DNA from: Cohnella abietis
Lineage (GTDB): Bacteria > Bacillota > Bacilli > Paenibacillales > Paenibacillaceae
Length of the DNA: 64,000 nt
Assembly (NCBI RefSeq): GCF_004295585.1
Contig: NZ_AP019400.1
Span: 711,501-775,500 of the forward strand
Direction: 5' to 3'
In this document: piece by piece, positions 8,935 through 15,853 of the stretch
How the letters are laid out: each line of letters begins with the position of its first letter
Numbering within the stretch: the stretch's first letter is position 1
Notes under the pieces: model-generated
Seen by the model: only the letters and a program-made list of their open reading frames with translations
The model's database searches: none
What the model was told of the DNA's origin: nothing
Made by a program: the position numbers and the translations under genes

Positions 8935-9026
8935 ATTTAGACAAATCTGGAGCCACTGATTCATACGCCTGGCTCGAGGTGCGTTTGTCTTCCTCATATT
9001 ACACCAGAGGCTTATTAAGACCTTCA

Positions 9027-9060
9027 AATCTACAACCGCACAAGAGGTTGTGGATTTTTG
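9027..9060 (+). terminator. Terminator in the 8935-9404 gap
   Basis: AATCTACAACC pairs with GGTTGTGGATT (one G-T wobble), followed by a T-rich tract. A similar hairpin with a perfect stem lies at 18115-18144. The rest of the 470-nt gap shows only a possible TTGACG promoter near 9182 and an 18-codon ORF starting at a TTG at 9255 behind GGAGGG; nothing else was recognised. Confidence 0.6.
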
Positions 9061-9404
9061 CTTTTTAGCGCGCCGAGACAAGGCTAGGCACAACAAGCTG
9101 GTGAAAAAGGTTAGAGCCAAATCGCCTCGTAGCTGATGCGCAGTCATTAAAATCAAGATAGAGTTGTATATTTGGAACCTTTGACGAACGTAAGATTTCC
9201 GACGATCTATAAATTATAATTGTAAAAAGATGAAGCATAGGAGGGAGAAAGCATTTGAATCATCCTCAATCTATGCATAACAATCGAAGATATTGTAGAG
9301 AGTTATGCTAAAAGAACACTAGAACTAGCCGTAACCCTCCTTTAGAAATGATATAATAATGTTGAATAATAGCATAGAATGGAGCGGAAGGTGGGTAACC
9401 AGAT

Positions 9405-9860
9405 ATGGCAAAAATCTTTAAGATCACTTTGACGGATTGGAATGGAGCTGTTCGCGGAAAACCGTACCGCAAAATCGCGATTCAAGAGAACGCAAGCTTG
9501 TATGATCTGGCGGCTACTGCGTTGTCTGTGTTTGAATTTGATATAGATCATTCGTTCGGATTTTATGACAACCTGAAAAATTGGGCCCGGTCCGAGGAAG
9601 GTTACGAGCTATTTGCCGATATGGGCGAAAAGATGAAGTTTCCGGGTGTGAAGAAAGCTAAGGCTGGTAAGGTGTTCCATACACCCAAACATAAGATGCT
9701 GCTGTTATTCGACTATGGTGATGAATGGAGATTCATTGTTCAGTATCTGGAGGATGAAGATTTGAGCGGAACGAAGCTCCCTTCTCTCCTGGAATCAAAA
9801 GGAAAAGCGCCTGATCAATACGGCGATTTCTCCGATGAAGATGACGAGAGTGAGTCATAA
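9405..9860 (+). CDS. PRiA4 ORF3-like (IS1096 passenger TnpR-type) family protein
   Basis: A 151-residue soluble protein. The opening FKITLTDWNG, the central SFGFYDN and the later LLFDYGDEWRFIVQYLEDE are typical of the plasmid pRiA4b ORF-3-like domain, which is found both on mobile elements and as free-standing chromosomal genes. The C-terminus is a strongly acidic tail (DFSDEDDESES). No transposase lies beside it, so a mobile origin is only suggested. Its molecular function is not established in the family. The ribosome site (GGAAGGTGGG) is further from the start than usual. Confidence 0.75.
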   Translation: MAKIFKITLTDWNGAVRGKPYRKIAIQENASLYDLAATALSVFEFDIDHSFGFYDNLKNWARSEEGYELFADMGEKMKFPGVKKAKAGKVFHTPKHKMLLLFDYGDEWRFIVQYLEDEDLSGTKLPSLLESKGKAPDQYGDFSDEDDESES

Positions 9861-9876
9861 GTGAAAGGTATCAAGC

Positions 9877-9952
9877 GGCGAATTGTGGCTTTGCATAGCC
9901 ACGACACGCCTTCACTATCATCAAAGTCAGCCGCAAGTGACTGGCTTTTTTT
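9877..9952 (+). terminator. Hairpin repeat followed by terminator
   Basis: GGCG...CGCC (9877-9910) forms an imperfect hairpin with the inner pair GTGGC/GCCAC around TTTGCATA. It is followed by AAAGTCAG / CTGGCTTT (9923-9948) and a T run. Related hairpins occur at about 4229-4262 and 62945-62978. This closes the PRiA4-type gene. Confidence 0.6.
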
Positions 9953-10117
9953 CGTGGAAAAAGAGGGTAGTCGGTCCGAACTGCTGCACATCGTACAAGA
10001 GAATGGTATGGATTAACCTTGGTCTTTCCATTTGGAAGGATCAGGGGCTTTTTGTGCTGTGTTTTCCAATCTATTGAAATAATAATTAATATGGTAAAAT
10101 GAACCAAACTGAGATTT

Positions 10118-10237
10118 ATGGAGGCGAAGGTGTTTTCTCCAGGATATATTAAATTTATCTACGCGGGCAATCAGTCCGGTCAAGTATCAGGAAGCCGTAT
10201 GACAACTATTATACATAGAGGGGATTCGCTAAGATGA
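10118..10237 (+). CDS. Possible small ORF ending in the SUFU start codon
   Basis: A 39-codon frame (or 35 codons from the GTG at 10130, which has GGAGG five bases upstream) ends with a TGA overlapping the ATG of the SUFU gene (ATGA). It could act as a translationally coupled leader or be a relic of a larger upstream gene. No family was recognised, and the second SUFU copy lacks an equivalent frame. Low confidence. Confidence 0.25.
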   Translation: MEAKVFSPGYIKFIYAGNQSGQVSGSRMTTIIHRGDSLR

Positions 10238-10968
10238 CTAAAGAATACTCTAAAGCTGGCGATCCAATATATCGGTATGAAAATAAAGAATCGGAGTGGA
10301 GACCTCCGACATATGGTGAAGAAGGCTGGATGGAGAAAATTGTGGAGCATATGGAGAAATACTATGGGACGGTGGCGACCGTTCTGCATGAAATTATTTC
10401 CGATTTAATTCACATTGATGTTCATCATATTAGACCTACAGAACGTCATCCGTATAATGTCCTGTTCACAACCGGAATGAGTTATCTTCCTATGAATACC
10501 CCTGAGGGAAGGGAAGATTATCGACATGCGGAATTAATGATTTGTTTGCCTTCTGATTGGCAGATATCAGATGATGCTTTCAAAAATCCCGATAATTATT
10601 GGCCTGTCTACTGGCTGAAAATGCTGGCAAGACTGCCTCATGAACACCATACGTGGTTGGGTGAAGGTCACACCATTCCAAACGGAGATCCGGCCGAATC
10701 TCTCTCCAATACAACAGCGATGAATGGTATTATTCTGCTTCCTCCAATTAGAGTCAGTCAGGATTTCCATACCCTGAAAATAGACGATGTACATAGTGTT
10801 CACTTTTACTGTTTAGTTCCGCTCTTCGGTGAGGAGATGAGCTTCAAGTTAAATGAAGGTGCCGATGCACTTACTAATAAATTTGATAAGTATCAAATAG
10901 ACGAATTACTTGATCTACAAAGAAAGAACACATGTAAACGTTCGTTCTTCTCTAGGTGGAAAGGGTAG
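10234..10968 (+). CDS. SUFU (suppressor of fused) domain protein, copy 1
   Basis: A 244-residue soluble protein that is essentially one SUFU domain; recognisable segments are ISDLIHIDVHHI, YNVLFTTGMS, EGREDYRHAELMICLP, WPVYWLKMLARLPHE and GIILLPPI. In bacteria SUFU domains are known mainly as immunity proteins of polymorphic toxin systems. No toxin gene was seen nearby, so this may be an orphan immunity gene. A second copy with 14 differences in 244 residues lies at 20042, and the duplication includes about 30 bp of upstream sequence. The start follows an AGAGGGG ribosome site. Confidence 0.85.
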   Translation: MTKEYSKAGDPIYRYENKESEWRPPTYGEEGWMEKIVEHMEKYYGTVATVLHEIISDLIHIDVHHIRPTERHPYNVLFTTGMSYLPMNTPEGREDYRHAELMICLPSDWQISDDAFKNPDNYWPVYWLKMLARLPHEHHTWLGEGHTIPNGDPAESLSNTTAMNGIILLPPIRVSQDFHTLKIDDVHSVHFYCLVPLFGEEMSFKLNEGADALTNKFDKYQIDELLDLQRKNTCKRSFFSRWKG

Positions 10969-11016
10969 TGTTTGCTTGAGCTGTTCGAGGAGTCTCTAAG
11001 CTGACATCAAATCTGT

Positions 11017-11084
11017 GACTACACCCGTAGAAGCATATGTGGCGTTGTTTTCAGATAGAAATTCGATTCCCCGCGCCTCCACCA
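11017..11084 (+). pseudogene. Degenerate tmRNA (ssrA) 3'-end fragment
   Basis: The segment reads GACTACACccGTAGAAGC, then TATGTGGC, then TTCGATTCCCCGCGCCTCCA with the terminal CCA. This matches the conserved 3' end of bacterial tmRNA (pseudoknot region, T arm, acceptor, CCA). The 5' strand of the T stem reads AGAAA where G-rich pairing is needed, and no tmRNA 5' half lies upstream, so it cannot fold as a working tmRNA. The 3' end of ssrA is a classic integration site, so this is best read as a displaced attachment-site fragment. Confidence 0.65.
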
Positions 11085-11086
11085 TG

Positions 11087-11117
11087 AAAGCCTGACCTCA
11101 AGCGGTCGGGCTTTTAT
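11087..11117 (+). terminator. Terminator behind the tmRNA fragment
   Basis: AAAGCCTGACC (11087-11097) pairs with GGTCGGGCTTT (11104-11114), one mismatch, followed by T residues. It probably served the original ssrA gene. A frame at 11139-11263 (about 41 codons) between this terminator and the sigma gene has protein-like composition but no ribosome site. Confidence 0.65.
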
Positions 11118-11269
11118 TTTGCTCGAAATTGTAATGAAGTGTTTGAACTGGAAGACGCTACAGCCGAGATGCTCTTATTTATCACTAGGCTTTGCTGCAA
11201 GCTCGGAGTTGAGCATGGCAATGGAACTAATTCGGTTGTTGTATTGTCTAATCTTAGGAGGTGAAGACG

Positions 11270-11809
11270 TTGGAGGAATCGTACTGGAAATATTGCGAGA
11301 GTTTGGACTCTGCAAATTTCCATCTGCTAATGACCCAATACGGTCAAGACGTATGGAATTTAGCTTTTGTATTAACCAAACGTTACGATCTGGCGGATGA
11401 CGTCACCCAGGATGTCTTTTTGAATGCATACAAAGCGATTGGAACGTTTCGTGGTGCCTCCTCGGTTAAAACTTGGTTGTTGTCCATTACGCGTAATATA
11501 TCAATCAATTATTTACGATCGGCATTTATGCGCAAAGTGACGCTTACAGAATGGATTACAAGCAAAGGAACAAGTCCATCTGCCTAACACAAAATGCTGG
11601 AGCAGGCGTTTTCGGAACAAATTTGGCAAGCGGTTCTCACGATGCCGCTCAAAATGAGAGAAGTGTTAATTTTACATGCCAAGTACGAGATGACAATGAA
11701 AGAAATCGCGGATTTGCTGCAAATATCGGAAGGAACGGTTAAATCCCGACTTGCGAGAGCACGACAGCAGATGAACCGATATTGGAAGGAGAGTGCAGCG
11801 TATGAATGA
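11270..11809 (+). pseudogene. ECF sigma-70 factor interrupted by an in-frame stop codon
   Basis: Two pieces in the same frame form one sigma factor of about 180 codons. Region 2 (YGQDVWNLAFVLTKRYDLADDVTQ, FRGASSVKTWLLSITRN) ends at a TAA at 11585-11587. Region 4 (MPLKMREVLILHAKYEMTMKEIADLL, then SEGTVKSRLARARQQM) continues directly after it. No frameshift is needed; one base change of a GAA or CAA codon would explain the break. The likely start is a TTG at 11270 with AGGAGG eight bases upstream. The membrane partner at 11802 is intact and overlaps the end. The gene is either freshly inactivated, read through, or affected by a sequencing error. Confidence 0.8.
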
Positions 11810-12941
11810 GCAAAAGCCGGAATGGTATGCGAAGCTGAAGGGCGATCCAATTCGGGAAAAAACGTTCACGCTGGACAAAATACATCAAATTGAGCAAAAA
11901 GCGGAGGAATATCAAATTCAAGTCCAACCACGTAAAAGAAAAGCACTCGTACCGTTGTTAATTGTGACTGCTCTTGCAGCAATGGTCTTATTCGTTGTTA
12001 TTGTTAACAAAGACACTGTAGGACAATGGTTCTCGGATAATAACCAGACCGGGATTGAAACTCCCATTCCGACGAGTCCACCACCGTCAACGCCGACACC
12101 GACCGAGACAAGTAAGGACTTACGAGTAGAAATTACCGAAACGGCAGGAGTTTTGTGGCATTTGCTACCTTTTAAAACCGAGGATGTATCGAGCATGACC
12201 GTGCTTAATGAGAATACAGGAAAGGAAGTTTCTATCCCTGAAGAGCGTAATTATATCATCTTGCAAAGCCTTAATTGGATAGATTTGACGAAAGCGAAGG
12301 CAGTCAATGTTTCAGGTGAGAGCTATGAGTTATCAGCACTCCTACGGTTACATCTAAAGGATGGTACGGTATATGCGGTTCCCTATGACATAAACAATAA
12401 TGTATTCGATTTGGGCGAACCAGATTCTGGAAACAGCTTCTACTACTCCGATGATCAGACGGTTTTGCTGATGCAGTCGTTATTAAATCCCGATTCCCAG
12501 CTTGCCGAGTTGGATCGAGATATGGATAAGGCTCATAATGAGGATTCATCCCGGGATGGGAAAAGGACTTACAACCTCGATCAGTTGATGGTGAACGGGA
12601 ATGATTATGCTGGATGGGAGAAGGAATTGGAATCTAGCAGCTTGGATCAACCGGAAATTCGCTATTACGATTCGGGAGAGGAGAAAGTCAAAGGTTTAAA
12701 CATTTACGACAAGGGCGGTATTATCGCCATTAGTAGACAATATGTGTTCACGACTAATCAATACAAGACCAGTGGCGGCGTTACCGTTGGCTCTACCCCC
12801 GATGAGGTATTGGCTAATTTAGGAGAACCAAGCAGTAAATCAGCTTCAAAGTGGAACTACAACCTTGGCGATTATCAAAGATTTTACCTTCTGTTCGAAG
12901 AGAATGTTGTAAAATATATGGTTGTCCTTATCCCGTTGTAA
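11802..12941 (+). CDS. Membrane protein, probable anti-sigma factor partner
   Basis: A 379-residue protein with a cytoplasmic N-terminus of about 45 residues, one membrane segment (ALVPLLIVTALAAMVLFVVI), a Pro/Thr-rich linker (PTSPPPSTPTPTE) and a large extracytoplasmic part. The C-terminal 55 residues (VTVGSTPDEVLANLGEPSSK) resemble SmpA/YjgB-like small domains. The ATG at 11802 overlaps the sigma-factor stop by 8 nt and has AAGGAG ten bases upstream, the standard arrangement of an ECF sigma/anti-sigma pair. The N-terminus does not show a clear zinc-type anti-sigma motif, so the role is inferred from topology and position. Confidence 0.7.
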   Translation: MNEQKPEWYAKLKGDPIREKTFTLDKIHQIEQKAEEYQIQVQPRKRKALVPLLIVTALAAMVLFVVIVNKDTVGQWFSDNNQTGIETPIPTSPPPSTPTPTETSKDLRVEITETAGVLWHLLPFKTEDVSSMTVLNENTGKEVSIPEERNYIILQSLNWIDLTKAKAVNVSGESYELSALLRLHLKDGTVYAVPYDINNNVFDLGEPDSGNSFYYSDDQTVLLMQSLLNPDSQLAELDRDMDKAHNEDSSRDGKRTYNLDQLMVNGNDYAGWEKELESSSLDQPEIRYYDSGEEKVKGLNIYDKGGIIAISRQYVFTTNQYKTSGGVTVGSTPDEVLANLGEPSSKSASKWNYNLGDYQRFYLLFEENVVKYMVVLIPL

Positions 12942-12976
12942 ACCCTGTGCCACAATCCGTTTTAACCAATCTACTG

Positions 12977-13016
12977 CGCACGTAGCTTGACAAACCTAAT
13001 TATAAAAATACTTATT
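12977..13016. repeat. Dispersed repeat, copy 1 (second copy 15648-15690)
   Basis: CGCACGTAGCTTGACAAACC is identical at 12977-12996 and 15648-15667. Both are followed by an AAAAA tract and TACTTATT. TTGACA inside the repeat could serve as a -35 box. It may be a promoter carried along by duplication or the end of a lost element. Confidence 0.5.
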
Positions 13017-13203
13017 TTGGTAATGGTCAAAATGTGATCGGGGTTACAGAACTTAATCATTAGAAAATGAATATTTGGTGGTATTAATCGTATTGACACC
13101 ATTATCATCATTAAATGCAGGTGATGTCATTAACTAGGGTGGATACGCATGGTTTTGATTGACTGATGTTTGTGTAAATTTACTTTTGAAAAGAGGGAAT
13201 GGA

Positions 13204-13604
13204 ATGAATGTCAAAAAGTTAGTTTTATCTGGGTATTATCATAGGGGCGACCTTGTTGTATAACAATTCGGTTTTCTGCTATGAATTTGGATATACCGCA
13301 TACGAAAGGGGAACTTGAGAACCTGTTATTACATATCAAGTCACAGATTGATAGTGCAAGCAATATTCAGCAAATAGACTTGCTTCGCTTGCAAAATTTG
13401 AGTAATAAACGAAATGAAGCTTTCGAGCTAATGACGAATGTCATTAAAAAAATGCAAGATTCCAGAAATAGTATTATAGGAAATATGCGGTGATGAAAGG
13501 TACGGGGTAATCAATCAGTAAAGGGGTTGAATGCAACGTCAGCCGGGCTGTCTTTAATAAACACAGTCAAAGGCTATGCAAGCGCGGGTGTTGAAATAGA
13601 ATGA
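13204..13604 (+). pseudogene. Remnant of a secreted BclB-like (collagen/exosporium type) protein gene
   Basis: The 3' part encodes SLINTVKGYASAGVEIE and a stop, nearly the same as the last residues of the collagen-like protein at 18361 ([16 protein letters not shown]). The upstream region (13028-13071) matches the upstream region of that gene (18238-18279), and the same terminator follows. The start encodes a signal-peptide-like stretch (MNVKKLVLSG, then IIIGATLLYN in another frame). A 70-codon open frame at 13281-13493 with a helical, coiled-coil-like product (LLHIKSQIDSASNIQQIDLL) lies between. Several frameshifts would be needed to join the parts, so this is a decayed or rearranged relative; the 13281 frame might still be expressed. 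Confidence 0.55.
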
Positions 13605-13660
13605 CGGTTGTAAGTGTGAGTGAGATAGGCCTTAAATAGGTGAAATGAGTAGGTATAGGA

Positions 13661-13694
13661 AGCCATCTAACACTAAGGGTTAGGTGGTTTTCTT
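13661..13694 (+). terminator. Terminator, copy 1 of a three-member family
   Basis: GCCATCTAAC pairs with GTTAGGTGG, followed by a T tract. Near-identical terminators lie at 19774-19804 (collagen-like gene) and 39293-39316 (after the TIM-barrel protein). Confidence 0.7.
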
Positions 13695-13764
13695 TTTTGC
13701 TACTAAAGCTTTGATAGTAATAGTGCTTTATTACAACAAGAGGTTTACAAGTGGAGGAGTTTCA

Positions 13765-13920
13765 ATGAGTATAAACCCGAAACTTCAGATCCCTCATCAA
13801 TATAACGCGTTGGTGCCCAACGGAGTGGAACGTCTTACAAAGTCGGCCGCCGTATGGTTGGAGGAGCATAGAAATGACGAAGAAGCGTTAGAGCATTATA
13901 AGAGGGGCGCCTCCGCCTAA
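13765..13920 (+). CDS. Short soluble protein, probably truncated by the 51-bp repeat array
   Basis: A 51-residue frame (MSINPKLQIPHQYNALVPNG...) with a good ribosome site (GGAGGAG, seven bases before the ATG). The part with WLEEHRNDEEALEHYKRG looks helical. The stop codon lies inside the first unit of the tandem repeat that begins at 13911, so the natural C-terminus appears to have been replaced by repeat sequence. No family was recognised. Confidence 0.4.
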   Translation: MSINPKLQIPHQYNALVPNGVERLTKSAAVWLEEHRNDEEALEHYKRGASA

Positions 13921-14240
13921 CTCTGTCCCATACCTCGCGAATACCGGAAATTAGTCGGCATCTCCGCCTAACTCTGTCCCATACCTCGCGAATACCGAGA
14001 GTTAGTCGCCATCTCCGCCTAACTTTGTCCCATACCTCGCGAAAATTGAGAATTAGTCGGCACCTCCACCTAACTCTGTCCCATACCTCGCGAATACCGA
14101 GAATTAGTCGGCACCTCCGCCTAACTCTGTCCCATACCTCGCGAAAATTGAGAATTAGTCGGCACCTCCGCCTAACTCTGTCCCATACCTCGCGAATACC
14201 GAGAATTAGTCGGCATCTCCGCCTAATTCCGTCCCAAATC
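13911..14240. repeat. Tandem 51-bp repeat, six full copies and one partial
   Basis: The unit begins CTCCGCCTAACTCTGTCCCA and continues with TACCTCGCGAATACCGAG and AATTAGTCGGCA. Copies start at 13911, 13962, 14013, 14064, 14115, 14166 and 14217 (the last partial and diverged), with one to about nine differences. Each unit contains small inverted repeats (CCGA/TCGG, CTCG/CGAG). The length is a multiple of three, so several frames stay open and give 17-residue periodic ORFs on both strands; these have no ribosome site and are treated as artefacts. The gap 14241-14522 holds only the promoter region of the next gene. Confidence 0.9.
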
Positions 14241-14456
14241 GCGCCACTGAACCGGGGTCCGCTCATCCCGTAAAACCGCCAAAACGGAAGATATCGTAAG
14301 AGATTTGTAAGCATAGATTACAAGCTACAAATCAACAAAAAGTGCACCTGCTAGAATAATCACTTGGCAAGCCCAGTGGGAGTTAACCGATGAATTCTAG
14401 GGGGTACTTTCCTTCTTTTTAGCTTATTATTTTGACGAACCGTGCTAGAATGATCT

Positions 14457-14478
14457 AAGTACTTAATAAGTACTTAAT
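14457..14478. promoter_or_regulatory. Two tandem AAGTACTTAAT elements upstream of the YitT gene
   Basis: AAGTACTTAAT occurs twice head to tail (11-bp period), each with the 8-bp palindrome AAGTACTT. A TTGACG at 14432-14437 lies upstream. The element may be an operator or part of an AT-rich promoter. Confidence 0.4.
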
Positions 14479-14522
14479 ATACGGAGACTACAACAGTGGA
14501 TGGTCAGACGAAAGGACATGTT

Positions 14523-15359
14523 ATGAAGAAAAGAATACTGGATATGCTCGTTATTATAGTGGGTTCAATGCTATTTGCCTTGGCTGTCAATCTGTTCGTT
14601 ATTCCGAATGAGTTCGGCGAAGGCGGGGTAACGGGAGTAACGATTATTTTATACTATTTGTTTGAATGGTCTCCTGGACTGATAAGCTTGATTCTTAATT
14701 CCCTATTATTAATAGTAGGGTATAAATTTCTGGACAAGACCACAACGATATATACGGTTATAGCCGTATTCCTTCATTCACTCTTTCTGCATCTTACGAA
14801 GAGCTGGCATATTGAATCCGATGAACTCATTATCAATGCTATATTCGGCGGTGTTTTTGCGGGAGTGGGTATAGGTATGATTATACGTATAGGTGGAACG
14901 ACGGCAGGGTCGACAATTATTGCGAGAATGCTTAATAAGTACTTAGACTGGAACGTAAGCTATGCGCTTTTGATCGTTGATTTGATTGTCGTATTTGCCT
15001 CTTATTTTATTATCGGCGCGCAAAGTGTGATGCTCACGATAGTCATGCTCTATGTAGCAACCAAGGTGATGGACTTCATTATTGAAGGTATCAATCCCAA
15101 GAAGGCGATTACGATTGTCTCTAAGGAGCAGGATAGAATAGCTGAGCAAGTTAACGTCATCATTGGCAGAGGTGTTACTGTTATCTATGGTCGGGGCTAT
15201 TATACAAATTCGCCTAAGGAGCTGCTCTATATTGTTATTAGCAAACAGGAAGTGAGCATGCTCAAGAAAATTGTTAGATCGATTGATAAAGAGGCGTTCA
15301 TTACTATTCATGATGTAAGAGACGTGTTCGGGGAAGGCTTCGTGGACATCTCGAAGTGA
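14523..15359 (+). CDS. YitT family membrane protein (DUF2179 C-terminal domain)
   Basis: A 278-residue polytopic protein. An N-terminal membrane domain (about residues 1-185) starts with ILDMLVIIVGSMLFALAVNLF and has the family motifs IPNEFGEGGVTG and RIGGTTAGSTIIARMLNKY. A soluble DUF2179 domain of about 80 residues follows (ITIVSKEQDRIAEQVNVIIGRGVT, ITIHDVRDVFGEGF). The ATG at 14523 (AAAGGA six bases upstream) is preferred over a GTG 27 nt earlier. Members are common in Firmicutes in several copies and their transport substrate is not settled. It is monocistronic here. Confidence 0.9.
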   Translation: MKKRILDMLVIIVGSMLFALAVNLFVIPNEFGEGGVTGVTIILYYLFEWSPGLISLILNSLLLIVGYKFLDKTTTIYTVIAVFLHSLFLHLTKSWHIESDELIINAIFGGVFAGVGIGMIIRIGGTTAGSTIIARMLNKYLDWNVSYALLIVDLIVVFASYFIIGAQSVMLTIVMLYVATKVMDFIIEGINPKKAITIVSKEQDRIAEQVNVIIGRGVTVIYGRGYYTNSPKELLYIVISKQEVSMLKKIVRSIDKEAFITIHDVRDVFGEGFVDISK

Positions 15360-15482
15360 GATCTCCAAAAACTTCTGCGATACTAACCTATTGGGTTTAC
15401 TTTTTGAGGTTGCTTATATAGTAGCTGCACCACTTAGGCTCAAATATTTAGTTAACTTGGCGTTTACTCCAAGGACCAACAA

Positions 15483-15644
15483 ATGTTCTTAATCATATTA
15501 GGGATTATAGTTATCGGTGGGACGCTACTGATTTATATTGGTCCAAGGCTGCTGCAAGGCAGAGCTGAGATGGCGAATAATCATTATAAAGAAGCGCAGG
15601 AAACCTTTGCAATGCTTTACTACGATCCTTTGTTGCCGTTCTAA
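15483..15644 (+). CDS. Small membrane-anchored peptide
   Basis: A 53-residue frame with AAGGA seven bases before the ATG. The N-terminus is one hydrophobic membrane segment (MFLIILGIIVIGGTLLIYIG) and the rest is a short amphipathic tail (EMANNHYKEAQETFAMLYYD). It lies alone in the gap between the YitT gene and the AraC fusion and stops just before the dispersed repeat at 15648. The product resembles the start of a larger membrane protein, so truncation is possible. No family was recognised. Confidence 0.45.
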   Translation: MFLIILGIIVIGGTLLIYIGPRLLQGRAEMANNHYKEAQETFAMLYYDPLLPF

Positions 15645-15647
15645 TGC

Positions 15648-15690
15648 CGCACGTAGCTTGACAAACCGCCCTGGTAAAAAGATACTTATT
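15648..15690. repeat. Dispersed repeat, copy 2
   Basis: Second copy of the sequence at 12977-13016: 20 identical bases, then a diverged middle and TACTTATT. Confidence 0.5.
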
Positions 15691-15768
15691 CGGAGTGGAA
15701 CCAATATGTTTTTGCCGATATGTATGGTTGGCGATGCAGCGGAATGCGAGGCTAAAGACTCTTCGCTA

Positions 15769-15805
15769 GAAAACATCCTCGTGGCCTACCCGCGAGGATG
15801 TTTTC
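15769..15805. terminator. Terminator hairpin, 13-bp perfect stem
   Basis: GAAAACATCCTCG (15769-15781) pairs with CGAGGATGTTTTC (15793-15805). It separates the small-ORF region from the AraC fusion gene. Confidence 0.75.
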
Positions 15806-15853
15806 TATTAACGGCACTGAGAGTTTTTCTCGAATCGAATGGGGGAAGAAAGT

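Noticed and set aside
9255..9311. 18-codon ORF starting with TTG behind GGAGGG
   Set aside because: Too short, with no recognisable product or conserved context; mentioned only in the gap description.
11017..11084. Functional tmRNA or tRNA gene
   Set aside because: No 5' half and the T stem cannot pair, so only a remnant is called.
11139..11263. Frame of about 41 codons with protein-like composition before the sigma gene
   Set aside because: No ribosome site at its GTG; possibly a relic but unsupported.
11585..11587. Programmed read-through or special decoding of the TAA
   Set aside because: No evidence of a recoding signal; a simple point mutation is the more economical explanation.
13911..14240. 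CRISPR array
   Set aside because: Units are directly adjacent with no variable spacers and no cas genes nearby.
13835..14314. 159-residue minus-strand ORF with 17-residue repeats, and a plus-strand counterpart at 14025-14273
   Set aside because: Created by the 51-bp repeat, whose length is divisible by three; no ribosome site and no coherent domain outside the repeat.
12977..15690. Intact mobile element between the two 20-mer repeats
   Set aside because: No transposase or integrase frame and no target duplication could be recognised inside.
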